From positions 10,039 to 74,038 of the forward strand of contig JAKCWW010000899.1 in NCBI GenBank assembly GCA_026260175.1: 64,000 bases of DNA. The letters are read 5' to 3'. The position numbers and the translations under genes were made by a program. Positions 1-11,375 of this stretch are shown one piece after another. Under the pieces are notes generated by a model. It searched no databases and was not told the origin of the DNA. It worked only from the letters and a program-made list of their open reading frames with translations. Position 1 is the stretch's first letter, and every line of letters begins with the position of its first letter. Origin of the DNA: Reticulitermes lucifugus. Taxonomy: Eukaryota; Arthropoda; Insecta; Blattodea; Rhinotermitidae.

Positions 1-62
<62 letters not shown>

Positions 63-63
63 A
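1..63. repeat. (GT)n(GA)n microsatellite
   Basis: About 23 GT units followed by about 8 GA units; continues past the left edge. Confidence 0.98.
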
Positions 64-192
64 AGGCTAGAACTGGACATGTTCCAACATATCTGAAACC
101 AGTACAGAGGCCTTAAGTCAGAAAAGTGAGCCGCAAACAACAATCGCCAGCAGATGATATGTTCCAGGTCTTAACAATGTGCAGGATCGTAA

Positions 193-238
193 GTTAATAA
201 CGACGTTTCGGACGAACGTGTTGTATCCAGGTTCAGGG
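193..238 (-). repeat. Hammerhead-like remnant
   Basis: On the minus strand CCCTGAACC, then a GGA...UCC pairing, then GTCCGAAACGTCGTTA. The GAAACGTC block matches the better copies in this window. The CUGANGA box is broken, so this is a decayed member of the same repeat group. Confidence 0.35.
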
Positions 239-782
239 TAACTGTATTACGCCTCGGTAAATGCCGAAGTGGTCAGCAAGACAATGTGGGTCTATTACAG
301 ATGGTCTGCAAGCAACGCGGCCAATCAGAACCACGGAAATGGGACATGGGGTAGATTTTGATCCAGGCCAGTAGGCACTGTGAAATGGTAAAGCTGAAAA
401 AGTCATGACAACGAGCGACCCTTTCACGAGCAGCCAGCACGGTGAGAAACGTGAATAATAAGATGCAGACTGTGTAAAATTACATATGCACTTGTTTTCC
501 GGTCTCTAGCGGTTTGGAAGTGGAAAGTGAGAAGAGACAAGCATAGTTACGACGGCTAAGGTAACGTAGTGTCGCCTCGGGAGGACGCCTCCTAATCCCT
601 TCAGCAATTCCGTCACCATAAGGATGGAGAAATTACGTTGCTCCGAAACGACGGTGTCAAAACCGACTAGTTATCATGTGATAAATATCCGTCGTGAAAG
701 TCCAAAAACATATTAAAAACTGATAACCCTCACGGTGTTTACAGTGAATATGCACTTGTCTATTACTATTATTTAAGTGAGC

Positions 783-1115
783 AAGTCAACGAAGATGAGA
801 CGGGCGGGACATGTGGCACACATGAGGGAGAGAACTGCATACAGGGCTTTGGTGGGGAAGCCTTAAGCAAAGAAGCCACTTGGAAGACCTAGGGGTAGAT
901 GGACAATATGTTAAAACGGAGAAACGGCATGGGAGGGCTTGGGATGAATTGATCTGGCTCTGGATAGGGACAACTGGTGGGCTCGTGCGTCCATGGAATA
1001 AACATTCGGGTTATATAAAATGCGGTGAATTTCTTGACCTGCCGAGGAATTATCAGCTTCGCAAGATGGGCTACGCTCCTTGGAGTTTGTTAGGTAGCCA
1101 TCAGTCAGGTATTTT
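783..1115 (+). pseudogene. LINE 3' end, reverse transcriptase C-terminus, broken
   Basis: Reads K-S-T-K-MRRAGHVAHM, then ALVGKP, then KKPLGRPRGRW, then IDLALDRDNWWA with several in-frame stops. This is the conserved C-terminal block (RRLRWAGHVARM ... GKPEGKRPLGRPRRRW ... LAQDRDRWRAL) of a non-LTR retrotransposon common in insects. The untranslated tail that follows (aatttcttgac, then a copy of the CTCCTTGGAGT motif and short TCAG repeats to about 1115) is shared with the other LINE pieces here. 5'-truncated, as is usual for LINE copies. Confidence 0.8.
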
Positions 1116-1806
1116 GGTCGACAGTGAAGAAAGGAGCAAAGATTTTTTATTTACAGTAACATTTGGCCATTTCTGTCTTCCGTGCAAAATGCTGACAGAA
1201 GCCGGAGAGAAGAAAAGTATCCGTTTTAAGTAAGGGAAGGTTAGACAGACAGAGCAATTACCCAATAGTCTAATCCTAGAGCGCTCTTTTATCACAATTA
1301 GAGAGCAGTCCTTCGACATCTGGCTAACAGACTAGTAAAAAAGTGGCCTCAGGTAGCACTGAATCCGATCGTATATGCAACCCTTTAAAGATGAAAACTA
1401 GCCTGAATTATATTTAAAGATTTAGTTTGTACCGCGCAGAAAACACTCTCCGTCTCGGTTATGTATATATATAAATATGTGTTAAATGCAGTACAGGTAA
1501 ATGATCGCCCTTACCTCTGACATCTACACAAAACACGAAAATGCGCTCTGCGGGAAAAAAGCAGAATTTCTTAATGTTAAACCCGGTGGTAACTAGTAGG
1601 CTTTCAAAGGTATTATAAACATGCTTTATTCAGTATACGTCATACATGAAATTTAATCTTCCGAGAGTGTTGGTAACCATAGCATCATTGCGTTAATAAT
1701 AAGCTAATATCGCAACGCGTTTAACAAATGAAATAAGTCTGAAAATCTATCAGGGTAAAGAAGCTACTTTAAATCTCATGATATTTGAGCTGTCACGGAA
1801 GGGAGC

Positions 1807-1813
1807 TGCGCGC

Positions 1814-1844
<31 letters not shown>

Positions 1845-1867
1845 TGGGTGTGTGTGGGGGGGGGTGT
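1807..1867. repeat. (GC)n(GT)n(G)n microsatellite
   Basis: Pure alternating GC run passing into GT and then a poly-G stretch. Alternating purine-pyrimidine with CG steps is the classic Z-DNA-prone composition. Confidence 0.97.
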
Positions 1868-2499
1868 CTGAGTGCGCGGCTAATTCTATTACTTGATTAT
1901 TCATGAATTATTAATCCGTCTCGCTTGTGCAGTACTTACGCAATGTGCAACACCTGTGAGAACACAGTGCATTAATTAATCTTACGTACAACGTCTACAA
2001 GTGCGTTATTTTTTCTGTGTGAACCATGGCACGCTCAATTACCCATGACTGTTCCTCAGCCCACAATAATTCAAATCCCACGCTTCGCCTACTCCGTCCA
2101 TTCATAGTGACAACCGTGACAAAACAGTGATCTATGGACAGTCAATTGTCACATCTTCCTACTGTCCGCCCTTTTTACAAATCTGTAAAGATGCCACTAT
2201 AAGCCTACTTACATTAAATGCGTTTTCGAAGAAAGGTAACTTGTGTTACATAAGCGAAATGACTGCATACAAACATCCACACCGTTTCACTCGAATCAGC
2301 TGGGACATTAAAATGCCTCCCTAGATAAATAATTTAAAATGTTCCTTGACAAGAACATTTCTAGAACATATTTTTTTCCTCGCCTGCAATTTTAATTCGT
2401 TTGCACCTCGTAAGCATGCTGAGGAAACTAAGTATGTGTTAATGTCTCGTGAATAGAATGCAGGGCAGAAACACAAAATGAATCACAGCTAATAAAGAT

Positions 2500-3205
2500 C
2501 CTTTGAAAATGTGAAAAAGTTCAAATATTTGGGAACGACACTAAAAATCAAAACTAGACGCACGAAAAAATTAGGAAGAGATTAAATTCAGTGACAGTCT
2601 GCTATCATTCGGCCGAAAATGTTTTGTCTTTTCGTTTGCTAGCTAAGAATGTAAAGATTAAAATACACGACCATAAATTTTTGCCTGTTGTTTTATATGG
2701 GTGTGAAAAGTGGTTTCTCACATTAAGGGAAGAACACAGGTTGAATGTGTTCGAGAATAGGGTCCTCAGGAATACATATGGGCCTAAGAGGGAAGAAGTA
2801 ACAGAAGACTGGAGAAAATTACATAATGAAAAATTTCAGGATTTTACCCCTCATCAATTACAATTCGGATGCTCGACTCAAGGAGATAGACGGGGTATGT
2901 GGCACATACGGGGTAGAGGAGAGGTGCATACAGGGTTTTGGTGGGGAAATCAGAGGAAAAGAGGCAATTTGAAAGCCTTATGCGTAAATGGGAGAATAAT
3001 ATTAAAATATATCTTAAATAAATTGGATGGGAGGGCGTGTACTGGATTTATCTGGCTCAGGAGAGGGAAAAATGGTGGTCTGTTGTGAAGACGGTAATGG
3101 ACCTTCGAGTTCATAAAATTCGGGGAATTTTTTGACTAGCTGGGGAACTATTAGATTCTCGAAAAGGCCTCTGGTTTATGGAGTTACTTAGCTGCATCTC
3201 ATTAG
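2500..3205 (+). pseudogene. LINE reverse transcriptase C-terminal region, broken
   Basis: Longest LINE piece in the window. Around 2505-2580 it reads VKKFKYLGTTLK. The open part from 2591 reads LLAKNVKIKIHDHKFLPVVL, then YGCEKWFLTLREEHRLNVFE, then NRVLRNTYGPKREEVTEDW and KLHNEKF. These are the thumb/C-terminal motifs of a non-LTR reverse transcriptase. Further on the reading drifts out of frame (RRGMWHIRGRG where RWAGHVARM is expected) and ends in the shared tail (gaattttttgactagctg). The catalytic YADD region is absent, so the copy is 5'-truncated and dead. Confidence 0.88.
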
Positions 3206-3219
3206 CATATAAACCTGTT

Positions 3220-6200
3220 ATCCACTCCCGTTACTACTTCACTTTCATTCCATAAAGATCATTTGACCAAATAAAAAAATTGTGAGACTTTATTCGTCAT
3301 GTTATTTCTACCGTCAATGCGTGGTGAATCCACAGGACGGCTAATTTTGTACGTAAACCCCTACAGAATTTGGAAAATTATGCAACACGGAGCGGAAGGG
3401 TGGGTATTTGGGTTGTTGACCGACTGGGTTACTTATTATATGGCGTGGTGCTTTAATCAATAAATTAAGCTCCGTGGTGTGTCTGATGTGGTGATGCAAC
3501 AAACGCCTTCACTACTAATATGATTTGTTTAGAAGCAACTCCACAGTGTACTCTAGTAGCGTAATGGGCCCAAGACACATCAAAGTTCTGTATTCGCATG
3601 AACTCCCACTAAGCACTTTAAGAAATTACTCTTATTGCTTTATAACGAACTCAGCTGCGTGTCGTTTGTACATATACAAAGTGCAGTCGGCCTATATATA
3701 GGGTGGCGCCACAGTCACTTGACACTCGGTTTTTAACAGAAGAAAGTCGTGTCAAGTGGCTTTTGCACCACCTTCGACAGGTGTTCAAAATATTGCCATC
3801 ATTGACCTCAATATTGCTGCCACAATCATTACTGTTAATGTTAGGCGGGAGGGCCTAGGTATTGGGCGATGAAAAACTTGCCCAGGTAAAGGTATTTTCT
3901 ACAAATTTCCAAAATATTATTTTCACTTGTACACACATTTCTTTGGATACATTAGAAAAACTAATCGAATAAAAAACCTCAATTAGCTAGAAAACAGGAA
4001 ATGACATTACATAACAAAACACATATTTTCAAAAATTCTTATGCATAAGTTGCATCACCGAAGACGCGAAAGTAACTCTCAGATCTCGTACTGCGGAGGT
4101 ATTTGGTTCGAGGCTCGGCTGGACTAATTGGTGGTTTTGCTCAGTCTTTACGGGCAAGTTCCTGAATAATGAGAGGCCGTTCACTGCCTAACCCTCGCCT
4201 TCTGATCTGCTATTCATCATCTTCTTCTTACCTCATTCGACGCTATATATCCTTATAACAGCACCATTAACTAACCTAATGATCAGGAATTCGTGCGTTC
4301 ATTCTAGGACATCGCCTTAGAGAGAAGATTTCGATGTATCTCAATAACGTCAGTTCGACAGTCACGGGGCGGTGCGGGTTCTGCTGCACACGGTCTAGAA
4401 GTATTATAAAAATATAATACAATTTATGGGCAAGATTACGTCACCTATCAACACCGTTATTCCGCACAAAGTGTTAGACAAGGTGGGAGTGACAGTCCAG
4501 TCGTTGGGCTCGCCAATCTGGCAGTGAGGCAGCAAAGCAACATGAATATTAAATGGGACGCCGTAAGCTAAGACGTATGTAACGAAGATGGAGTGGAGAT
4601 TCTGGGCTCAACAACCGTCCGTCTTAAGAGCCTGCCGGATGTTATAAGCAGCAACCGGTGCTCTAGAATTTTAAGTGAAATGTCACTTTGCTTTAAATAC
4701 GATATTTATAGAGCGAATGTGGTTCTGCATCTGTATTCTTGTAACATCTCTGAACACGTAACTGTATGATACATGGTCCGGATATCATACCATAAGAATA
4801 CAAGTCACATTGATAACTTACTTGACTTTAAAAGAAGTTTTAAACCTGTCTTCTGTATAACTAATCATTTTACACATATGACATATTCTATTAACGTAAC
4901 TGAATTCGCTATTGATACGTCATTTTTAGTTACATGGACGGCTGAATTTTGTTGGCAATAACTTCCGAGACTCAGAATCACAATTACTGGCGTTGAACTC
5001 TCACTGACAAAACTATTTACCAGACAGAGAGCAGGCATAGTTTGGTTTCACTTTTTCATTAATACAATAAAATACAACAAAATACAGTACTATATTGTAT
5101 GGTACAACAAGGTAGCGGCTACAAGCTCGCCTCTGGCAGTAGCGATCCTGCCGATACATCGACGCTCGATCGAAAAGCCGCGATTACAAGGAGTTTAAAC
5201 CGACCAACATACCTGAATTGAAACAGAAAATTGATATAAACTTATAACGAGTTAGAAAAGTGCCAAAGAATTTGGAACCAGTTGTTTGGTTTATGTAAAT
5301 ATTCTGGTAGAGCGTAAATTCAACTAATGGTTTACATGAACGTAGCTGGTTAATTAGATTGACCACAGAGCAAATGGTGGAAGCACTAGTGTCATATAAA
5401 TAGCAAAACGCAGGAGGACAACCTAACCACTTCCTTAAATAGATAAGAGCTGTCATATTTACAATATGGCAGCTGCTTGGAATGTTTATGAGACGTCTCC
5501 AAATGTAGCTGCTCTGACATAGCATAATTAAGGTGCAAAATGATCACTGCCGTAATAAATTTTGACATTTGTTAAGTACTGCCAAAATTAAATTTGTTCG
5601 CCAAATTTTAATTTACGGCCTCAGTACCAAACCTAACTGAAATCTATTAAGACGTTTCGGAGATACATGGTGGGACACACAAGAGACCTTCAAGCATTCC
5701 TTTTACGCAGTTCGCAGAGAGAAAACATAAAATTAATATTGCTAATTTATTTCCATTTATTTCCATTGCTAGAACGTGAAACGAACCGAATGGCTGCAGG
5801 CTAGGCTACCGCGATTCCGTTCTCTACAGACGCAAGGATTCTCTCACCCCGACTGTACAGACAACTTTGGAGCCCGTCTAATCTATCAGACACGTGTCAG
5901 AGATATTTCCACAAAGATAAGGAGACCGAATCGTGAAACTGATAACTCATTTCCAAATAGTGCCGTGGTAGGCCTATAGAATGCGTGGAACTTTGCCGCC
6001 TCCTTTACTCTCAACATCGCTTTGGTGTGTTTCTTAGGCCCCGAGGCGACTTCGCGTTTCTACTTTTAGTAGCAACTGAAACACGAAATACCGCCATCAT
6101 GCTATGGAACGCTGTTTACGTCTCGTCATAAGCTCAACCAAGACTTGCAAATCTAAAGCAGAAGCATAAGGCACACACTGCATCATGTATGGCGTAATTT

Positions 6201-6780
6201 CGACTACCAAGATTTTACATCGTAAAACTGCTACAGGGAAGGGGCCTATCCCGTAAAAAGCCCGGCGTGAATTTGTGGACGACCTTATTGTATTGTATTA
6301 CACACGTAACTAAATAAATATAATATGATATGATATTACTTAAGTTTCAAGGCACCTGCAGACGGTTCATCTAGAGGGAGAAAATCTCGCTTATAGCCTT
6401 CGAGTCAAAGTTGAGCTCAAAACTTCGGAGGGAGCAGAGAGATAGCAATGAACTACAAAAGAGACATTACACGCGATACGAAGAGAATGGGAAGCTGGAA
6501 AGGATAAACTCCTTCACATAAAGACAACTTCAAAGCTGCGGAAGGAAGTTTCACAAGAAGGACTTTTGTACAGCCTATGCAATCGGACAGTTCACTTTCG
6601 CCTCTGAATTTTGTGAGAAGATGTTCCACACTGTTTTCTAACATTCTCGTTAAATTCTGCATGTACCTTACGACCCGTAACTTCTTAATATACTATAAAT
6701 TCTCATGTAAACTGTAGGCATAGTTACGAATTCTGAGCGACACGAGATAAAGTTGAAGCAAACGGCGAGTTTTCAAGTTT
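3220..6780. other. Unassigned AT-rich intron sequence
   Basis: No recognisable gene. One weak tRNA-like box B (GGTTCGAGGCTC near 4110) hints at an old SINE. Short open frames here have no family resemblance I know of. Confidence 0.5.
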
Positions 6781-6810
6781 TTGTAGCTGTACAGATGAGG
6801 ATTCCGTTCA

Positions 6811-6899
6811 GGATATGCCGCCGCGTCACTAGGTAATCGGTTCCCGCCGTTTCTAGATAACGTCGGAAACCGATTACCCAGCGACGCAGCGCCATATCG
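6811..6899. repeat. Fold-back, 41-bp arms
   Basis: Left arm 6811-6851 and right arm 6859-6899 are inverted copies with about 7 mismatches in 41, separated by only 7 bp. The arms contain GGTAATCGGTT and ACGTCGG-like blocks that match the arms of the fold-back at 26721-26900, so both belong to one family. The central hammerhead-like core of the other copy appears deleted here. Confidence 0.75.
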
Positions 6900-8439
6900 T
6901 AGAAGAATGGAATCGTTAGCTCGCAACCTATTTCGGAGTGCTACTCCACCATAACCCTGTAAAGTATTCAAACCGAGTACATGCCAGATTAAAATGCACC
7001 CCGTCCACCTTAACTATTATACCTGTCACCTAAGGAGTTCACAAATTACTGTCACGAAATCACTTCTTTCAAACGACTGAAGAAATTCACGAAACTGGCT
7101 GCAGCTAGCCGCGATAAGCCGGGATTCCCGCTGCTACATCTACATAATTATACACATGACAAGTACAGTTTGCCATGCAGCTGCTGACGACGGCGTTTTG
7201 ATACAAGATGCCGCCTGAAGCACTAAGTTCCATACATGTCAATATTGCCAACATGACCACCGTCACGCCTTAAGGCCAGCGGGGATAAGATAAGATCTTG
7301 GAAGAGAATTCATTCCATTCATGGAATGGCTGCGAAACAGGTGTGATAAGCCGCACTGGGTCTGAGTGCAAACAAACGAATCAAGTTTAGAAAGTTCTCC
7401 AGATATGTACAATACATTGATTCAACAAAATTCCTCAGGGTCAAGTCTGTGCCAGCAGTAATATAAACTGTTTTTTCTGTGCATCCATTTTAGTGAAGGA
7501 TGTCTATTTTAGTCACATATATGGCAAAACAACGTAATCTCTTGAACGCTGTAATGAACCTTCGGATGCCATAAAAGAGCGGCAATGCCTCTGCTCCATG
7601 GAGTGGTTTTGATAGCAAAATAAACTAATGAAAGGCCGATGCCATTTACAGGCAGGCACTAAAACTTCGTTGATTTCACACTTAAATGTTATTCAATTCC
7701 TGAAATTCCTAAGGAGAAACTGTGCTTATTTTTTACCTCTCCAAATGTGACAGGGGAAACGAAGTTCTGTTGGAATGAACATGAGCTGCAGGTAGGCCCA
7801 CTCTTTACAAGCAGATAATATGACATGGAGTAGTTTTTCCATTTCACGACTGAATCGAGTAAAGAGGCGGATCAACAAAGGGGTGACGAGAACATCTGTG
7901 TATACTAAAGAACGGTAACAGGAGTGTACAGAAAATCAGATAAACTAGATCTTCGTGATTTGTATTGTCAAGAGGTATTGTTAAGGCAACTAAATGGAGG
8001 AGGATGAAACAGACGTGATAGGGGAAATAAGGAATGCTTACATATTTTCAATCGGAAGACCTCAAGACAAGTGACCATTTTGGGGAAACTAGGTGTAGGT
8101 GACGTATTAGTAGTAAAATGTATGGTAGCGAACCAGGTTATAAACATACGAGCTACATCGAAATGGTTCAGGATGTGACGCCATGGTCGGTTTTTTGGAC
8201 AAGGCCATCCGCAAAGCATAAAATGTCGCGGCGATTTGAACTAAGAGTGTGTGTGTGTACGTGCACTTAGACATGCATTAGAATCTGAGCTTATTTGCGC
8301 TTTAAGAAAGTACACACTGCACCATGGATTTAAAAATCAGTCACACCGAATTTAAAATATACAAAGTTCGGGAGGGAAGGGTTTCATCAGGTAGAAATAA
8401 ATCATTAATCTGTTCATGTTGCACTTTCAGATTGCTCAC

Positions 8440-8602
8440 CTGTAGCTTGGACCACTGTATGCGACCGATGCACCTCACAGAGTTGCGCCAGGCCATTTTT
8501 GCGCCAAATACGAGCTCTGTTTCTGTCAGCTGGTAGGAACAGGTCGTGTGGACCTCTTTCTGCACCTGCTCCCAGCGTGCGGCATGCGCAGGGCTGTTCA
8601 GC
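8440..8602 (-). CDS. NOS: Nitric oxide synthase, exon with the proximal haem cysteine
   Basis: Next coding exon of the same NOS gene, start of the oxygenase core. Seen: acceptor TTGCAG (ending at 8603) and donor CAG/GTGAGC (intron from 8439) bound 163 nt, one base plus 54 codons, all open. The reading runs [13 protein letters not shown], then [19 protein letters not shown], then [12 protein letters not shown]. In this family the Cys of RC-x-GRIQW is the thiolate ligand of the haem iron and the block is almost invariant from insects to mammals. The first G completes the Arg codon left open by 31730-31869, so the two exons are adjacent in the message. Oddities: a Cys (HTTCSYQL) where most family members have Gly, and Val just before the haem Arg-Cys where Ala, Ser or Pro is usual. 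Neither touches a catalytic residue I know of. The exon ends in phase 0; the following exon (expected to begin VFD) lies beyond the left edge. Confidence 0.95.
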
Positions 8603-10738
8603 CTGCAACACACGTGTGGGCCATTCTCAGACCTGTAATTTTCTCAAGCAGTCTTATCACTATCTGGCCCTCCACAGTTGTATTATCAATATACCGAAGC
8701 ATTTAAAGTCCAAAGGATGCATGTATTTTAAACATAAAGTACTTCCCATACGACTTACCCGTTACATAACACTGTATCAGACTGAATTGTCTTCTGAGTT
8801 TATGTTGTATTATTTAAGTAAGTTTAAAAATCTACAACTTGCAAACCGTTTAGGGGAAATTTAAAATAGATTACTGACCCTCGCCTCCCTAGCGAGTAAC
8901 CGTACTTCAAAATATTATGGCTATTGGTTAATAATTAAAATGCAAATATATTCGGTAAGGTTAGATGCAGCTTCACTATTCAAACGGACCTTGGTGCGAA
9001 CCAGACAGCTAACATACACACTGAAAATATAAGAACCAGCAAGAAATAAAGTTCCGAGGACATGCGTACTAAAAACTCCCAAAACATTCTGTATATTAAT
9101 TAAATACACCTCAGACAATGGACAATGCTCAACATAAATGCATTGTAATGTACCTGCATAAGGCACTTTGTTAAACTGCTCAATATACAGATATCAATAC
9201 AAATGCATTACTACGAAAAAGTACTGCCGCTCTTCTACTCACATAAACACTTTCCTGATGTTTTCGTTAAGGAAATAGTTGTCTTCAGTGAAAAGGGTTG
9301 CGGGCTCGATTTGTGAAATAGAAGAGCTTCGGCTTTACCTCAGAGTAGAGGATAGAAATTTCAGTGTTAACTTTGCAGGCGGCCGAGCAAGAACACAGAG
9401 TAACACCAGGTCCAGTGAAGTTTATGAAATGTGACGAAACAACAAGATAATGTGGAATTACTTTGACAGAGCCTATCACCTGCTGTTCCTGTATCCAGAA
9501 CACGTTGGCCTATTATTTTATTTTGTAGTTTACGGGCGAGTTCAAAATCACAACACACAAGTTATCTCAAACTTAACTTTAATATTTTAATTCAGGAAGT
9601 TCTAAGTTTAAGCTAGCGCCAGCGCTGCAGTATCAGTAAATTTCTAGACTGGCTGCAATCCCAGCACCCAGACATATCCGAGAAAGGCTGATAGGAAGAA
9701 TTCCCATTTTACACTGGCTTTGAAAGGCAGTTTCATATAATTCCTGCGGACTGACTGACTGGACGTACACTGTTGGAACCCTCGATGAACTGTGTCTAAC
9801 TTCCTGGAACAAGTATGAGAGGCCAGAAATAATGTTGAACGAGAAAAGTGCAATACTTGCAATATCGGTAGCTATAGAGACCGGCTGAGTTCCTGAACAG
9901 GATCTGAAAATTGGGCACATATAACTGCCACTTGCCATGTTATCCTTAACTAACTGGGCTATTACCAAGTTCCGACAACACGAGGTGTGACACTACAGCG
10001 TATTAACCACCGGACTCCAAAAACAGCAAGGGGGGTAAGTAAGTAGGCCAAGGACTTACATGTTAAGTAAATCTCAAATACAATTTTTAGGAAGCCAATG
10101 AAAATAGGGATAAACATATTAGAAATGCTAATCGATATGGAATTCCGTACTGACATTAGGAATGTGTATATAGATATCGAATTTTCTTATCGGTTTGGGA
10201 CTTGCATCTCAAGTGCCTTTACATAAATACATTAAATCTTAAAAAATTCCGGACTTTTTGTCTTTATTTACAGTAAAGTTGTGGCATTTAAATCAAAAGG
10301 CCAATTAATTACAGTGTTTCCACTGTCGATGGGATAAGTAAGAAATAACTACTATTGTAATCCCAATATCTAAAGAGTGGCTCAGAAGTCACCGTACCCC
10401 TGCTCTATGTAGGTCGGGGCGCTATGTCCACGCACTGTGCCGTGTACCGTGAACACTGATCGCGGCAGCCGTCGTGCACGTACAATCCCCCTTGGTAGGT
10501 TACGTACAGAGGTACAGGGTGTGGTGTCATTCTATGTTAATTGCAACATATTGCCAAATATCTTAGCCTTCCACATGTAAAGAGTGGACCTAAGAACCTA
10601 CAGAGATAGCCTACAATTTTAACCTTTTTACAACTTATACTTTTAATACGTACCTTTATCGTTAATTTGTGATTGTGTAATTTATAATCTAAAGACTAGT
10701 TCACTGTGACTGTATTGTATAACATAACAAGGTATAAT

Positions 10739-10964
10739 AAGAGTGCATTTATAAGTTTTAAAACTTTCGCGGCGACATGATTCAATATAGTCTTCTCAAG
10801 CGATTAGTCGCGTTAACTGGTTTAAATACAACGTTTCGGGGACTGGCTCCGTCCCCAGCCTCAGGCAGGCCTGAGGATGGGGACGGAGCCAGTCCCCGAA
10901 ACGTCGTACTTATACGAGTTAACGCGGCTGTGCGCCCGAGAAGACTATATTGAAGAGTGCATTT
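10739..10964. mobile_element. 202-bp inverted insertion with 12-bp target duplications
   Basis: AAGAGTGCATTT stands at 10739-10750 and again at 10953-10964, flanking a 202-bp insertion. Most of the insertion (10781-10954) is one large inverted repeat with arms of about 86 bp and roughly 86 percent identity. Each arm carries the same module in opposite orientation. On the plus strand it reads CTGAGGA, one T, stem GGGGAC/GTCCCC round a 7-nt loop, then GAAACGTCG. The mirror module lies at about 10832-10866. A 12-bp duplication points to a retro-type or endonuclease-made insertion rather than a hAT or mariner cut-and-paste event. Resembles Penelope-like or retrozyme material; no coding sequence. 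Confidence 0.75.
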
Positions 10965-11322
10965 GTTGGTTAAAGTGGTGTGTTTTCGCATGACAAGGCA
11001 CGGTATGAATAGCATAAAATTTATCTTGCCAGCATGTGCTTCTAATGAACAGTGGACTCGTTATTCTTGAACGTAAATCGGACATAAAACTCCAGTTACA
11101 ATGAAAGTGTCTGTCAGCTCTAAAACTGATTAATCCACTGCAGCCAAAGACAAAACCAATCAAAGACCACCTCATAAACCTTCACATACCGCATTCCATA
11201 GAGCTTACAAACCCCTTCATCAGGTGCACTCTCTTAAATCCATCAACAGGATTTGAACTTCCACATTATGGATGTTTTGTACATTGCATTGTTTACCTGC
11301 CTTGTAATGTATGCATTTATTT

Positions 11323-11375
11323 ATCCTGATGATGATCGATATCTAGACAAAAACATGTAGCTTTTAACTAAAAAC
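11323..11375 (+). repeat. Hammerhead-like remnant
   Basis: CCTGATGATG, an irregular stem region, then AAAAACATGTAGC. It aligns with the copy at 39500-39544 (same ACATGTAGC after the GAAA position) but GAAA has become AAAA and stem II does not pair well. Confidence 0.4.

Larger units (their letters stand above)
1..8439 (-). other. NOS intron, downstream part (incomplete)
   Basis: Starts at donor GTGAGC (8439) and continues past the left edge, so the intron is at least 8.4 kb. I searched the minus strand for the conserved continuation (VFD-R, then NHIKY-TNKGN) and did not find it. Content: microsatellites, two LINE tails, a hammerhead-like remnant and a fold-back. Most of 3220-6780 and 6990-8430 shows nothing recognisable. 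Confidence 0.7.

Noticed and set aside
1-8439. Next NOS exon (VFD..., NHIKY.TNKGN) on the minus strand
   Set aside because: Searched for by eye and not found; it presumably lies beyond the left edge.
8499-8864. 121-residue plus-strand open frame opposite the haem exon
   Set aside because: Antisense shadow of a GC-rich NOS exon; no family resemblance.
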